64,000 bases of DNA. Source: Cunninghamella blakesleeana. Its lineage: Eukaryota; Mucoromycota; Mucoromycetes; Mucorales; Cunninghamellaceae. The DNA lies in the NCBI GenBank assembly GCA_017871115.1, contig JAFCIZ010000004.1, forward strand, positions 968,501 to 1,032,500, given 5' to 3'. Below, piece after piece: positions 26,847 through 38,834 of the stretch. The position numbers and the translations under genes are program-made. The first letter of the stretch is position 1; every line of letters starts with the position of its first letter. Below the pieces are notes generated by a model. The model did no database searches and was not told the origin of the DNA. It worked only from the letters and a program-made list of their open reading frames with translations.

Positions 26847-27772
26847 ACTGTTATTTTTTTAAATAAATAATAAATAAAATAAATTGATAAAATAAAAGAA
26901 AGAAAAACAAAAATGTCAAAAAAAATCGAATATTTATAGAAAAAAAGAAAAAGAATCTAAAAAAATCTGGGTTTTAAAAAATCAAATCGGTCCAAGGTCA
27001 ATGTTTAGTAAATCTTTTCTTTCTTTTTTTTTTTTTTTTGGTCCTGAAGGTTTTACTTGTATATATATGTATATTAAGCAGAAAATTTGCTCACTCGCTC
27101 ACAGTCTCTCGGTGAATAAAAAAAAAAAAAATTCTCTCTTTTCTATATAACACTTTTTTATAAATAAACCTGAAATACTTTTTTCTTCGGTCAGTTTAAA
27201 AAAAATCTGAATAATGGAATTTATTATATCCTTAAATATACACAAGAGACCTTTAGAAAAAAAAGGATTTTCACCATCAATTTAGAATTGGGTCATTTAA
27301 TTTATCATATTTTTCATTTTGTTTTTACATATTTAGAGATTTATATTAAATGGGATTATCAACCTTTTTGTACAACATAGGCTATTTTTTTTTTCATCGA
27401 GTATAGTGTTTTTATATTTAACCAAGTTTTCTATATACAAAAAAAATAAAATAACACTCATGTATATGTATAAACACACACACACATATATATATATAAA
27501 CAAGTACGTACGTATAAAATAAAATAAAGAAAGATTAATATTTATTTAAATATGCATGCTTGGCTTTTTATTTATTTACTGATGTGATGATTTTTTTGCT
27601 GATAATAAAATTCGGGGACACAATTTTTTTTTTTTGAAATCTCTTTTTTTTACTTTTTCTTTCCCCTTTCCTTCACTTTTTATTTTTTAACTCGACTTTC
27701 CTTTTTTTTCACTCTTACTTTTTCACTCTTTTTCACTTTATTTTTATTATATATATAATTGGATAATTCCAT
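26847..27772. other. Divergent intergenic region
   Basis: 926 bases between two start codons. Contains an (AC)n/(TA)n compound repeat near 27,474-27,500 and, just before the SEC2-like start, a T/C-rich leader from about 27,630 to 27,740. No gene seen. Confidence 0.5.
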
Positions 27773-30291
27773 ATGGAAGTAGCTGATGTTTATGCAACGG
27801 CAACTGATTTACCTCACTCGCCTCAGGAGATCCCTATAGATGACCTTAACTTACCAGATGAAGAATTTACTGAAGCTGATGTTCTCCCTTTTTTGTTACA
27901 GGCTCAAGACATTATTGCTAAATTAGAATCAAGAGTAGTGGAACTGGAAACTGATTTATCTGTATGTACCTTGTTATTATTTTTATTTTATAGTTTATGG
28001 TTTTAAATTGATATTAACTTTTTCCTCTTTCCCTTCCACTTTTTCTTTTATATATTATATATATTTAGTCTATTCACCGTAAATATGAACACGATCGTCA
28101 TGACTGGTTGGTTGGATTATCCCAAAAAGATCAGTATATACACCATTTATCAAGTAAACTTCAAAAATTAGAATTTAATAGTAATCAGGCTATTGTTCTT
28201 CTTAATGATTGTTATGAAAGAGAAATATCACCAACGGATATCAATGCTACTTTATCTTTATGTCTTCATTATTTAAAAAATAATAATGCAATTAAACCCA
28301 CCAACGATGATAATAATAGTAATGATAATAATAATAACAATCCAATCATAGAAGAATCTGAATTAGAAGAAGGTGAATTAGAAAGACGTCAAGCCGCTGC
28401 TAAAGAATGGAAGCAAAGTCAAAAAAAAAAAAAGAACGATCCTTCATCATCATTATCAACTGCAACAGTAGCAGCGGATAATAATAATAATTGGCAACCA
28501 GTTAATTTAATGGATGGTGTGGACTCTTCACATGAAAATAATGGCCTGGAAGAGACCGATTCCCCTCATGGGATAATAGATTCTGAAACACCTAGTTCAC
28601 CTATGTCTCGGGTTACTTCTGATGACGGCTTACCAACATCTGCCGCTATCACTACAGCAACAACATCTCTATTGTCATCGTCATCGTCATCATCTTCTAA
28701 ACAGCATGAAACTGCTTCATCCATTGATCATTGTGTGAATTGTCAACAACTATTAGCTCAATTAGATCAACAAATTGAACAAAAGGCTTATTTAAAACGA
28801 GATATCAGCGCTTTGGCTTCACAATTATCAGATGAAGAAGTATCAAGAGAACAATTAGAAATCGCCCAACAAGATCTATTAGATGATATCGAAGATATTG
28901 CTTCCTCTTTATTTAATGCTTTAAATCAAATCTTAATGGATGAAGTGACCGATCGGGAAGGCCTGTTAAAGTTAAATCGTGATTGTGATGGGAAATTAAT
29001 CAGTATCCTTCAATCTTGGGATACACGTGAAAATCGATTGAAACAAATTAAAGATTTATTAATTGAATTGGATGCTTCTTTACATCAATCTTCAACTACT
29101 ATACTCTCTCATCGTCCTTATGCTTCCATTCATAATAATGATGATGATGATGATTATCCTACTAAAACTGATACCAATGAATGGACAAATGTAACAAAAT
29201 CCTTATATCAAGCTCATCGCCATTCTAAAAGTATTTCTTCTACAACTGGATTGGATGAAACTACAATTTCTTTGCATACTTCTACTTTTGATAAAGCGGC
29301 CATTCGCTTAGATGGTGTTAGTTTTAATGAATTTCAATCGCATCTTAAAATGTTATCAAATACTATTAAGTCCTCTTTATCCAACGCTTCATCGTCTACT
29401 TCATCAACAAAAGCCATTCAATTATCTTCAACGCCTTTTATGAAACGTATCCTTGCTGAAGATGTAGAACCTTGTCTTTTCCAAAATAATGGCACATCAT
29501 GGTGGAAATCACCTTGGTTTAAACGTAAATTGATGGATGCTATTGCTAATAATCGATGTGAAATTCAACATACGGTAAGATCAAATCATTTTAATACTTC
29601 TACTACCAACACAACTTTATCGTCATCATCTACATCTTCTACCACTTCTTCACCTCCAAGTATTGCTACTACTTCCACCGCTAATTTACAAGAAATACCT
29701 ACCCCTCCTAAAACAAAATGTACTTGTTGTGGATTATTACGTGTTTGTGAATTTAAAATGCGACTTCACCAACCAAATAACAATAATAATAGCACATATG
29801 ATACTTTTTCTTTGTATAATAAACAACTATATCAACAACAACAATCTCAACAATCTCAACAACAACAGCCTTGGCTGCCTATTGATCGATTTTGTAGAGA
29901 TCGCTTAGTAGCAGTTTGCGACTTTTATGGATTTTTATCACAATTGCCGCAGGCAGTGACACAGAATACACCTATCTTGGTTATGTTTAGACAATCTTTA
30001 TACTTTAGAAGAAAAATGGCTTTAGCAAAAGTTGGTAGTATAGGCTTATTTAATAATCATAATAGTCATCACCTTGATTCACCTTCTATGGATTCAAAAC
30101 GTTCTTCTCAAAGACTTAATAGCAATAGCGGTAGTAGTAGTAATGGTTCAATAAGAAGACGATCTAGATCTTCAAAACGAGAAAGTATTGTATTGGATCA
30201 TTCAGGTAATGCTAGTGATACGGGAAGTGTGGTGAGTTTAAGCGATATTCAAGGTTTGGATGGTACAAGTCAAATTGTAATTGTTCATTAA
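27773..30291 (+). CDS. SEC2: Sec2/Rabin8-type Rab guanine nucleotide exchange factor
   Basis: Two exons (27773-27961, 28069-30291) give 803 residues. A coiled coil at about 285-400 includes IEDIASSLFNALNQILMDEV (337-356), which corresponds to the Sec2 exchange core that loads GTP on Sec4/Rab8 during exocytosis. The C-terminal part (PFMKRILAEDVEPCLF, then SPWFKRKLMDAI, CTCCGLLRVCEFKMRLHQP and FCRDRLVAVCDFYGFL) matches the conserved C-terminal module of Sec2-like proteins, with a CxxC pair. Between and around these lie Asn, Ser and Thr homopolymer-rich linkers. The short first exon gives an acidic N-terminus and a helix (FLLQAQDIIAKLESRVVELE) that continues into exon 2. Its partner Rab is not in the window. 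Confidence 0.85.
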
Positions 30292-30835
30292 AAATATTAA
30301 TAGTGATGAAAAGAGGACAAAAAAAAAGATATAATCATTGTTTTTTTATATATATATATTATATTTATTTATTTATTTTACATATACATATACGTATACA
30401 TACATATATTTTTAATCTTTTTTTATATTATTTCTTCAACGTATTCAAATAATTACATATGTTGTATATATATATTTTGTATATACCCCCCCCATCTTTT
30501 TATTATTATTATTTTTATTTTATTCACTATCTATTTTTTTCTATCTATATTTCTTTCTTTCTTTCCTTTTTAACATAGATCTTTTTTTCTTTTCTTTTTT
30601 CTTTTAATAATAATAATAAAAATATATACTTCTTTTTAATAATCATATAAATATGTACTTTTTTTAATTATATCTTAAAAAAGTTTTTTTAAACTCAAGC
30701 GCACCGCAGTTTTTTTTGTGGTTTTAAAAAATAAAATAAAGAGTTTAGTCTTTTTTCCCTTTCTTTTCCTTTTTTTTTTTTTTTTAAAAAAAATTATACT
30801 TTTATATATATTATTATCATTTGAAGGTCATTAAA
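30292..30835. other. Intergenic, SEC2 3' region and SQS1 promoter
   Basis: Both flanking genes run rightward. An eight-C run at 30486-30493 stands out in this AT-rich sequence; T/C-rich tracts follow up to about 30,785. No gene seen. Confidence 0.5.
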
Positions 30836-33775
30836 ATGGTATCTAAACGTGGAGGAAGAGGTGGTAGTCGAGGTAAAGGATCTAGAGGTAGAGGTAGAGG
30901 TGGAGGTAGAGGAGGCCATGGCGGTGGAGGCCGAGGAAGAAATCGGACCCTTCAACCTACTGGTATTGGTTACATCTACCCTTTGACAGATTCGGCATAC
31001 GATTTGGATGATGAGATGGATTTTAAACTCTTTGGACAGTTTGATGATGATTCTGGAGATTCTGAAATTGAATTTAACTCAAAACGTAAGGAATATATTA
31101 GTATGAACATAGTGTTAATAAAATACTGTGCAATACTAATATTAATAATAAATATTTTCTTATCTATACATATCTAAAAAAAATATTTTTCTTTATTTAT
31201 ATATTATTAATATTATAAATAGATTCTAAAAGAAAAGCCAAAGTTAAAAAACAACAACTTAATCGAACTCAACGTAATGAATCAAATGAGAGCAATACTG
31301 CAACAACAAGTATTGCTTCTTCTTCAACAGTAACTATCAATAAAAACCAAATAACTAAAACAAAAGATAGAAAAGGAAAGTATAAACCCAAAAAATCTCA
31401 ATTCACGGATATTTCAGATACATCAAAACACTTTATTCGCTCTACCAATGTATTAAATGATCCAACCCAATTATCAAAGGAAAAAAAAAAAAATATATCA
31501 AATGAAGATAAGGATGGTTATGAAGATGAAGATGAAGGTGGTGAAGAAAGAGATATTGATTTAAATAATTTACATGATGATGTAGGCGATTTGGATATTG
31601 ATGAAGAAATTTTCAATCAATTAACACAAAAAACAACTCTTTTGGAGGCAACATTATCACAAGCATCATTATTAACAGCAACAGCATCGACTACTTCTAC
31701 ATCTATAACATCGGCAATAGCTAATAATTCAAAATCAAAAAATGATAAGCTCATTGAATCAAAGACTTCTAATAATGATATTCCTATGAATAAAGGAAAT
31801 AAATCAATTAGCAAGAAAGACAAGATTAATGGAAAGGGGAAAAATAAAGTTGTCGATGGAGATTTGCATTACCAAATATCAACATCGTCCACTTCTTTAA
31901 CAGAAAGTAATGATGATGAAGACGAATTCGAATTTGAGATCAGTGAAAGTGAATTAGATTATGATACTGATGTGATGCAAGATTATATAGATAATGGATC
32001 ACTAAAGGATGAAGATATCCAGCGTATACTTTCTCGAAATCCAGATCATTTTTATATTGACGAAACAAGTCCTACTGAAGATGATGATGATTTTGATGAA
32101 GATATGTATAATGATTTAACTAAAAAACAGCAACAAACGCTTCATCAATTATTAACTACTTATGATGGTGACGATGACGAAGAGTTAAGAGCTTTAGAAG
32201 ATAAATTTTTAATGGACCTTTTATTAAATGAAGACCATGAAGAAGACGATGATGATGATGACGACGATGAAGAAATTGATGATGATGCTATACTTAATGA
32301 AGAAGAACGATTCTTTTTGAACGGAAATGATTATGATGGAATTGCTGAAGATGAAATATCTCCTGACATGTTTCGAATTACTTTGGAAGAAGCATTGGCT
32401 GAAGTTCCTCCTGGTCTCAAACCTGGTACGTAAACAGATATAAATCTATATATGTGTATTAAAAAAAATAGGTTGTATATATGCATATGATTAGATACTC
32501 ATCTTTCTTTTTTTACTTTTCTGAACTAAATATTTATTTTTAGGTGTTAGAAATTGGCTATCTCATGATAAAAAAGAACAAAAGAAACAGAAACGTTTAG
32601 AAAAAAAAGAAAGACGGAAAGAAGCTAAAGAAAAAAATCAAAAATCAAAAAATAATAATAAAGATACTGGTCCTGCTGTACAATTAAGAAAAATTGATAG
32701 GTACGTAAAATTATAATTATAAAAAAATAAAAGAATAAAATTACCAAATATATATATATATATATATGTGTGTATGTGTGTGTATACATATGTGTAATCT
32801 TATGCATTCATATTTATTTATATTTATAGCCGTCTTCAAGATTTTATTATGGATAGTCAGATTCAAAGGTATAAAATAAACAAATAAATATACATATATA
32901 TACATGATTGTTTGAATTATTATAAAGTATTAATCACAAAAAAAAATTCTTTTAAAAAAAATACATATTTGTTTATTACTATTTATGCATATAAACAATG
33001 CATATATTAGTTTACAATTTGCGCCAATGCCAAAAAATAGTCGCCGACAATTACATTTATTAGCCACAGCATATAACCTAAAATCACACAGTATTGGAAG
33101 TGGTAAATCAAGGTAATATTATAATATATAAATATGTATAATTCATTAAAAGAAAATAGTAATGATGAAAATGTAACTTATTTTTATATATAATTATGTC
33201 TTAAAAACAGAATGCCTATTGTAACCAAAACAGATAGAACATTTTTACCACAAGATAGAAGATATATCGAAAGGTATATCGAAGAAGCCCAATCATCAAT
33301 AAATGCACAAGATCATATTTTAAGAAAACACCGTATGAATAGTAACAATCAAGGTGGCCGTGGAAGAAATAATAAGAACGCAACATCCACATCATCATCA
33401 AGGAAAAAAGATAAAAAGAAAGAAAAATATCAAAAATCAGCAGATAAGAATCAAAACAATGATACTCCTTCCCTTGGTAAAAATTTACATGGTACCGTAG
33501 TAGCTTCCAATGCAGCACCCATCCATGAAAGTAATGTAGGGCATCGAATGTTGGCAGCTATGGGGTAAGTTTTATTTTTTTAAAATAATAATATCAATAG
33601 TAATAAAAGTTTTTCTTTTTCTTATTCTTCGTCTGATCATATATATATATTCTATTATTTTATTTCATTAAAATATAGGTGGCAACAAGGATCTGGTTTA
33701 GGGTCAACAAGTACTGGTATTACAGCTCCGATCGAAGCCGTGATTCGGGGCAACAGAAGAGGCTTAGGAACATAG
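30836..33775 (+). CDS. SQS1: R3H and G-patch protein, Sqs1/Pfa1-like
   Basis: Seven exons (30836-31085, 31223-32425, 32544-32700, 32830-32868, 33011-33112, 33211-33564, 33679-33775) give 733 residues. The N-terminus is an RGG/GRG-rich RNA-binding stretch (KRGGRGGSRGKGSRGRGRGG). A long acidic, Asp-rich middle follows. An R3H-like segment lies near 590-625 (RMPIVTKTDRTFLPQDRRYI), and the last 45 residues are a G-patch (GHRMLAAMGWQQGSGLG and GNRRGLG). This order matches yeast Sqs1, which activates the DEAH helicase Prp43 in ribosome biogenesis and splicing. The ATG at 30836 begins the RGG region and follows an A-rich leader; the G-patch itself is split by the last intron after its first glycines. 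Confidence 0.88.
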
Positions 33776-34032
33776 TTTTTTTTTTTTGATTTGTAGTAAT
33801 CTTTTTTGGTTTTTTACTTTTGCATGAATTTGTTTGTATAATTTTTTTTTTGTTTTTTGTTTTTTGAAATAAGTAAAATAAATAAATAATAATATCAATG
33901 AATCTAAATTTTATTATATTGTATATAATACAAAAAAAGAATAAAGTAAAAAAAGAAAAGTGTATGCTTTTAAATGATTTTTATAAAGAGAGATAAAAGG
34001 ATGAGATAATGAAATAGATGCGTATATATAAG

Positions 34033-34541
34033 TTAATGCCAATCTTGTTTTCGTACTTTTAAAAGTTCTTTTTTCTCTGATTGTTTAGCAATACGAGCAT
34101 CTTCTTTATCCGCTACAGCAAGAGCTCGAGCAATTTTCTTTTGTTGTTTTATATTTGTTTTTTTACTTTTCACTACACCACCTTTTTTTGTTTTAGAAGG
34201 TGATGTTTTGTTGAGAGATATAGCTTGTTTTCTTACTTGAAGAAGGTGGAGTTCTGTATTGATACGTTCTTTGGCTAAAGTAAAATAGAGAAGAATACTA
34301 ATATTAATATTACTACTTTACGTAACTATTTTATTTATTATGTCCTTTTCCATTTACCACTTTTTGCTTCATCAGAATCTACAGTTGAATTGGCATGTTT
34401 AGATATATTTTTAGGATCACCTTTATCTATTAAAAAATGATTAATAAAAATAATAAAAATAATAATATTTCAGTTAATATTATATACATATACAATATTT
34501 GGTGAAGGATTATACTATTTACATTTAGAAGCTTTGCCCAT
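34033..34541 (-). CDS. Small Lys-rich protein of unknown function
   Basis: Three exons (34523-34541, 34358-34426, 34033-34274) join in phase to give 109 residues. It is very basic, beginning MGKASKYKGDPKNISK; the middle has KTSPSKTKKGGVVKSKKT and the end KEDARIAKQSEKKELLKV. It has no membrane segment or signal peptide. Composition suggests a nuclear or nucleolar protein, perhaps a small pre-ribosome factor of the Alb1 type, but no signature is clear enough to name it. The start exon of 19 nt has a canonical GTAAAT donor, and the intron phases agree, which is the main support. It converges with SQS1 across 257 bp. Confidence 0.65.
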
Positions 34542-36249
34542 TTTATATATATAAATTTTATATCAGAAAGAGAAGTTTAAAAAAATTGAGTTCAAAAACA
34601 AATAAATAAAATAATAGGTGGCCTAACAATCCTCTAGCTGAGTTTAATACCGAACTAGAGAACTGAGATCTATAGCACTTCTATAGCGCTGATCGCAAAC
34701 TTTGTATAAATGTGTGAATTTATTAACATAATAAAATGAAATAAAAATAATTTTAAAAATAAAACTAAAGTTTAAATAAAATTTCAAAACTAATATAAAA
34801 TAATAAAACACAAAAGTATAGGTAGTAATAATAATGATAATAATAATAATAATGCTAAATATGCATACCACTAAAAAGGTAAATGAGGAATAAACGCATA
34901 AATGGATCACAAAGAAAACCAAAGAAATAAAGAAATAAATGTCAGTAATAGGGGTGAGTCAAGTAAAAAGCCGATGAATCAGAAGCAAGTAGTAGGAAGA
35001 TCACTGTAACTTTTTTATTTTCTTTTTTCCCTTGATTATCAAAACTAAAGGAAAAAGAAGAAATAGCGAGAAAATGAAAAACTGATGTTTATATTTTATG
35101 TTTTTAAATTAAGAGTTTGTGACGAGTATATACATATGATCCGATTATGTCAACGAAACTTTAACATTTGTTTTGTTTTTATATAGTTAAAGTAATAAAA
35201 GTAAAAATTCAAAGCTTTCATAGGGTAAAGGAAATTCGGTGGATATCTATGTTAAGTTAATAAAATATTATCATTTGATAAAAAATAAAGACTTTGAAAA
35301 GTCAAATATATTACACTTTATTTTCTTTTTAATTTATATTTATAAGAACTTTAAGTTGATCGTATTCTCATTTCAATGACCATTCAGCCATTTACAAAGC
35401 ACTAAACAAATATCTTTTATATACTTTATTGATTAAATAATGATGAAAGGTAAGACGAATTATATATAAACTGAAAATTTTTTATATGGCGTAACTCTGT
35501 AATCTCTTTTAAAGTATAAAAGAGTTAATTTTTTAAATGAATAGATGATAATGAACAAACGTTATAAATACTGAAAAAAAAGGGAGATTTCAGTAGTTAA
35601 TTCCCAATACATAATTATAAAATTGCTATTATTTCATCGGATTTAGTGGCTAAGATTAACTTGTGATATATGGGCTAATCCTTTTTTATGGGATACAGAC
35701 CAAAAGTTATTACTCATTTTATTTTTTAATTATACACTAGAATTCATTTTTTAAATATTAAAAATAATAACAGAAAATTGATACCTTTATCCCGCTGTTC
35801 CATGGAACATAAAAAGGTATGAGACTGAAAATAACTACTTACGAATACGGTTACGACAAATAAGAGATATACAACAAGCATTTCAATATTACAATATTAT
35901 ATTAATTTCTTATTACTAAATACTTTACGAATAAATAGAAAGAAATATAAATAATAACCTAGAAGGTACTATCATAATACGTGACCGAAGGATGTGATTG
36001 GAAAGTAACACCTTATGCGATACTTGGGAACGAAAATATGGCACACAAAGACTATTATTCAACTCGTTCATTTTATAATTCTGGTTCTACTTCTTGAGAT
36101 ATTGTGCCAGTTATCCTCTAGCTACGTCGCTTCAACGAATAAGGTAATAACGTGAGTAGTCATTGGGAATTTTATCACCCTCCATCACAATTACTTTAGT
36201 ATTTATTTGATATAAACGTATTTAAAAGCCATGAAGGAATAATACAGAT

Positions 36250-36285
<36 letters not shown>

Positions 36286-36781
36286 CACTAGTATGTTCTT
36301 AATATATCTGTACATGCATATATTTTTTAAAATATAAAATTCAATAATAACATCATTTTTTAAGCATTTTTAAATCTCTCTTTATTTTTTCTCTTTCCTA
36401 AAAAAAACAATATACTTTACTATTCAAGCAATTATATGAGACACATCGTGTAGATAATACAATCTACGTGATTAACTATTGATTTAGTAAATGGTTTTAA
36501 TAAGGAATAGAATATGTCAAAATTGGATTATTTTTCACTTTAATTATTGATACTGAACGTGTACAAAAATAGGGTATTTTTATAAAATGCATTATTTTGT
36601 CTCTGCAAATTTCTTGACAGTGTTTAACATATATAATCGCTCCATTCTGCCTAATTACTATATATATGCTATTCACATATATTATTAATAGTTTTAAATA
36701 TTTACGTCGTTATCAATTTTTTATTAAAATAAATAAAGTAATGAAAATAAATGAAAAATAGATACGGTATGTATATTTTTT
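34542..36781. other. Long gene-free region, possible relic sequence
   Basis: 2.2 kb without a supportable gene, the longest in the window. Parts of it (about 34,620-35,250 and 35,780-36,200) have fewer homopolymers than other spacers and look like decayed unique sequence. Contains a hairpin at 35781-35820 and a (TA)n run at about 36,257-36,284. No transposase, reverse transcriptase or terminal repeat pair was recognised. Confidence 0.45.
35781..35820. repeat. Nested inverted repeat
   Basis: Outer arms atacctttat and ataaaaaggtat are complementary apart from two extra bases. Inside lies the perfect 12-bp palindrome gttccatggaac (35797-35808). It stands in the gene-free region upstream of the Asterix gene's 3' end. 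Function unknown; it could be a protein-binding site or a remnant of an element end. Confidence 0.5.
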
Positions 36782-37535
36782 TTATGCATTAATTCCTTCA
36801 TCTACAGCGTTCACGTCATATGTTGACATTAAGGCACGTTTATGAGTAACATAAACGTTAATATAATAAGACACCAAAGAAATCAAAGCAATACTATGTA
36901 AATATAATGAAAATAATTATTAAAACAAACAAATCTCGTATTACCTTTTTTAATATATATATATACGTTTTGAATGGTGTTCTTTTCCTTTTTTTTTTTT
37001 TTTTGCTCTCTCGTCTTTTTTATTAGTATTATTATCATGATTATTATTCCACTACTTACGTATGCCCCCCGCCGCCAAAGGCATCAGAAGATTTTTGTGA
37101 TTTTCTAGAGTTTAAATAGGAGGATAATCCAAAATAACTAGCAACCCATGGGATAGCTTTGATTTTATTCTAATATATATATATATATATATATAAGTTT
37201 CAAGGATATGATAAAAAAATCAATGAGTATAAGAAAAAATATTATGCCCATATAAAAATATTATTTTATTTTCTATAATTATTCTTACCCGTAAAAAGAT
37301 ACCACTCATAGCTAAGTAATGAATATGCAATAAATATAAAACAAAAACAAAAACAGCATGTATAGGCATCAGTATAATCTATTTTTCATCATAGCTGCGT
37401 ATAATTAACTATATTGAAATATATTCGTATACCTGTATACATTGCTATGTTACTGGTATAGTCAGAATCATCATCTGTTGGAGGTGGCATATGGAACGGA
37501 ACTATTTTATCGGGTCGACGAGGATCAGATGACAT
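36782..37535 (-). CDS. PAT complex subunit Asterix (WDR83OS homologue)
   Basis: Four exons (37433-37535, 37289-37311, 37060-37169, 36782-36893) give 115 residues. The N-terminus SSDPRRPDKIVPFHMPPP matches the SDPRRP motif of animal Asterix; AMSGIFLRNKIKAIPWVA, SYFGLSSYLNSR and SSDAF align without gaps in the first hydrophobic hairpin, and IALISLVSYYINVYVTHK is the last membrane helix. Asterix with CCDC47 forms the PAT chaperone that shields polar membrane helices at the ER translocon. The second exon is only 23 nt; it was selected because the alternative acceptor upstream gives the wrong phase and adds residues with no counterpart. The tail after the last helix is slightly longer than in animals. 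Confidence 0.88.
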
Positions 37536-38834
37536 ATTTATATTGTACAAGTTGAAAAATATAAAAAAAATAAGAAAGTAGCGGGGAAAAAAGGGCTTCC
37601 TGATTTTTTTTATTTAAAAAATAAAAGATATATTTTTAAATTCCGATATATTTTATTGGCAAAAGCTATAGATACCTCTTTTAGGATTTAACATTTACCA
37701 TTTCTAAGTCTTTACATAACTTGTATTGTAAATAAAGTGATAAAAATATAAAATAAGGTGCAAAGTAATGATAATTAAAAAAGAAAAAATGATTATTTAA
37801 AATTGATGATACTGAAATTGTTCTCTGAAAAATAAATAAAGTGAAATAAATAAAATACATCATTGAATTGCGTATATTGAAATTAAATATATTAAGCATT
37901 ACTACTACTTTTTATTATGCAATCTTGCTCTATTTTTTCTATCAGATTACAAGTTAAAACTAAAATACATACACCATGGATAAAAGTTGTCCAATTCAAA
38001 AAATGTTTTTTAATTGATTTGTTTACTATTTTACCTTTTCTGGCCCTTTATCAAGGTTTGTTCTATTTTTTTTATATTCATAGGTGAATATTAATCTACA
38101 AATACATACAATAGTCCTCCATTTTCGAACTTTCTTTTTTTTTTAATAAATACATACCAAGCGATTCATAGTATACTAAAATTACTTGTATGTAGTTGTT
38201 CAATCTATACATTTAAAAGACAGCAGCCAAAATTTATAACAGTATTATGAATATCAAAAAAAATGCCATTTAACTTTTAAATTCATTTTATTTTCAGGGC
38301 TATATTGAAAAACATCATTCGTTTTTTATGAATAAATAATCATTCTTATGAATTTCCTTTTATGGTCTCCAAAATTCTTTACAGTTTGTAGATAGTAAAA
38401 CTCATGCTAAAAAAATGAAACAATACTGCTATTGTTTTCAGTAAAAAAAAAAAAAAAGTGTAAGCAGCTTCCTCTTATAACGTTACGGGTAATTTATTAA
38501 TTATTAAAAGGAGTATTGTCATTATATTTATAAACATATAACTAAAAACTAATAGGAATAAACATTGTTCCAAGGTTTATTAGTTATTATTATTATTATT
38601 ATAATCATTTCCTATTCTTTTTTTCGAAAGGAGTATTTTTAAAGTTCATCACCTAATCCATTTGAGCAAACTTTTACCCAGAGAAATATGATTTAGTAAT
38701 TTAAAATTTACGTGTGGAGAAAATACAAACTCCGTTCTTCTTAACCTGATTTAATATGCAATAAATTATATTTTTTCGCTTTCTTTTTTCACTTTTTTTT
38801 TCTTTCCCCACATTTTTTTAATAATATATAATAA
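37536..38834. other. Divergent intergenic region, Asterix and acyl-CoA oxidase
   Basis: 1.3 kb. A 72-codon minus-strand frame at 37681-37899 is Phe/Tyr/Ile-rich because of base composition and is not called. The last 80 bases carry a T/C-rich leader (cgctttcttttttcac) typical of promoters in this window. Confidence 0.5.

Noticed and set aside
34620..34700. tRNA- or SINE-like signal (ctctag/ctagag stem and gttcgg on the minus strand)
   Set aside because: Only a weak B-box-like word is present; no complete cloverleaf, A box at the right distance, or acceptor stem could be drawn.
34644..34922. 92-codon minus-strand frame
   Set aside because: Mostly Ile/Phe/Tyr runs produced by TAA/TAT repeats; no domain.
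37681..37899. 72-codon hydrophobic minus-strand frame
   Set aside because: Phe/Tyr/Ile content follows base composition; no intron partners or promoter-like leader.
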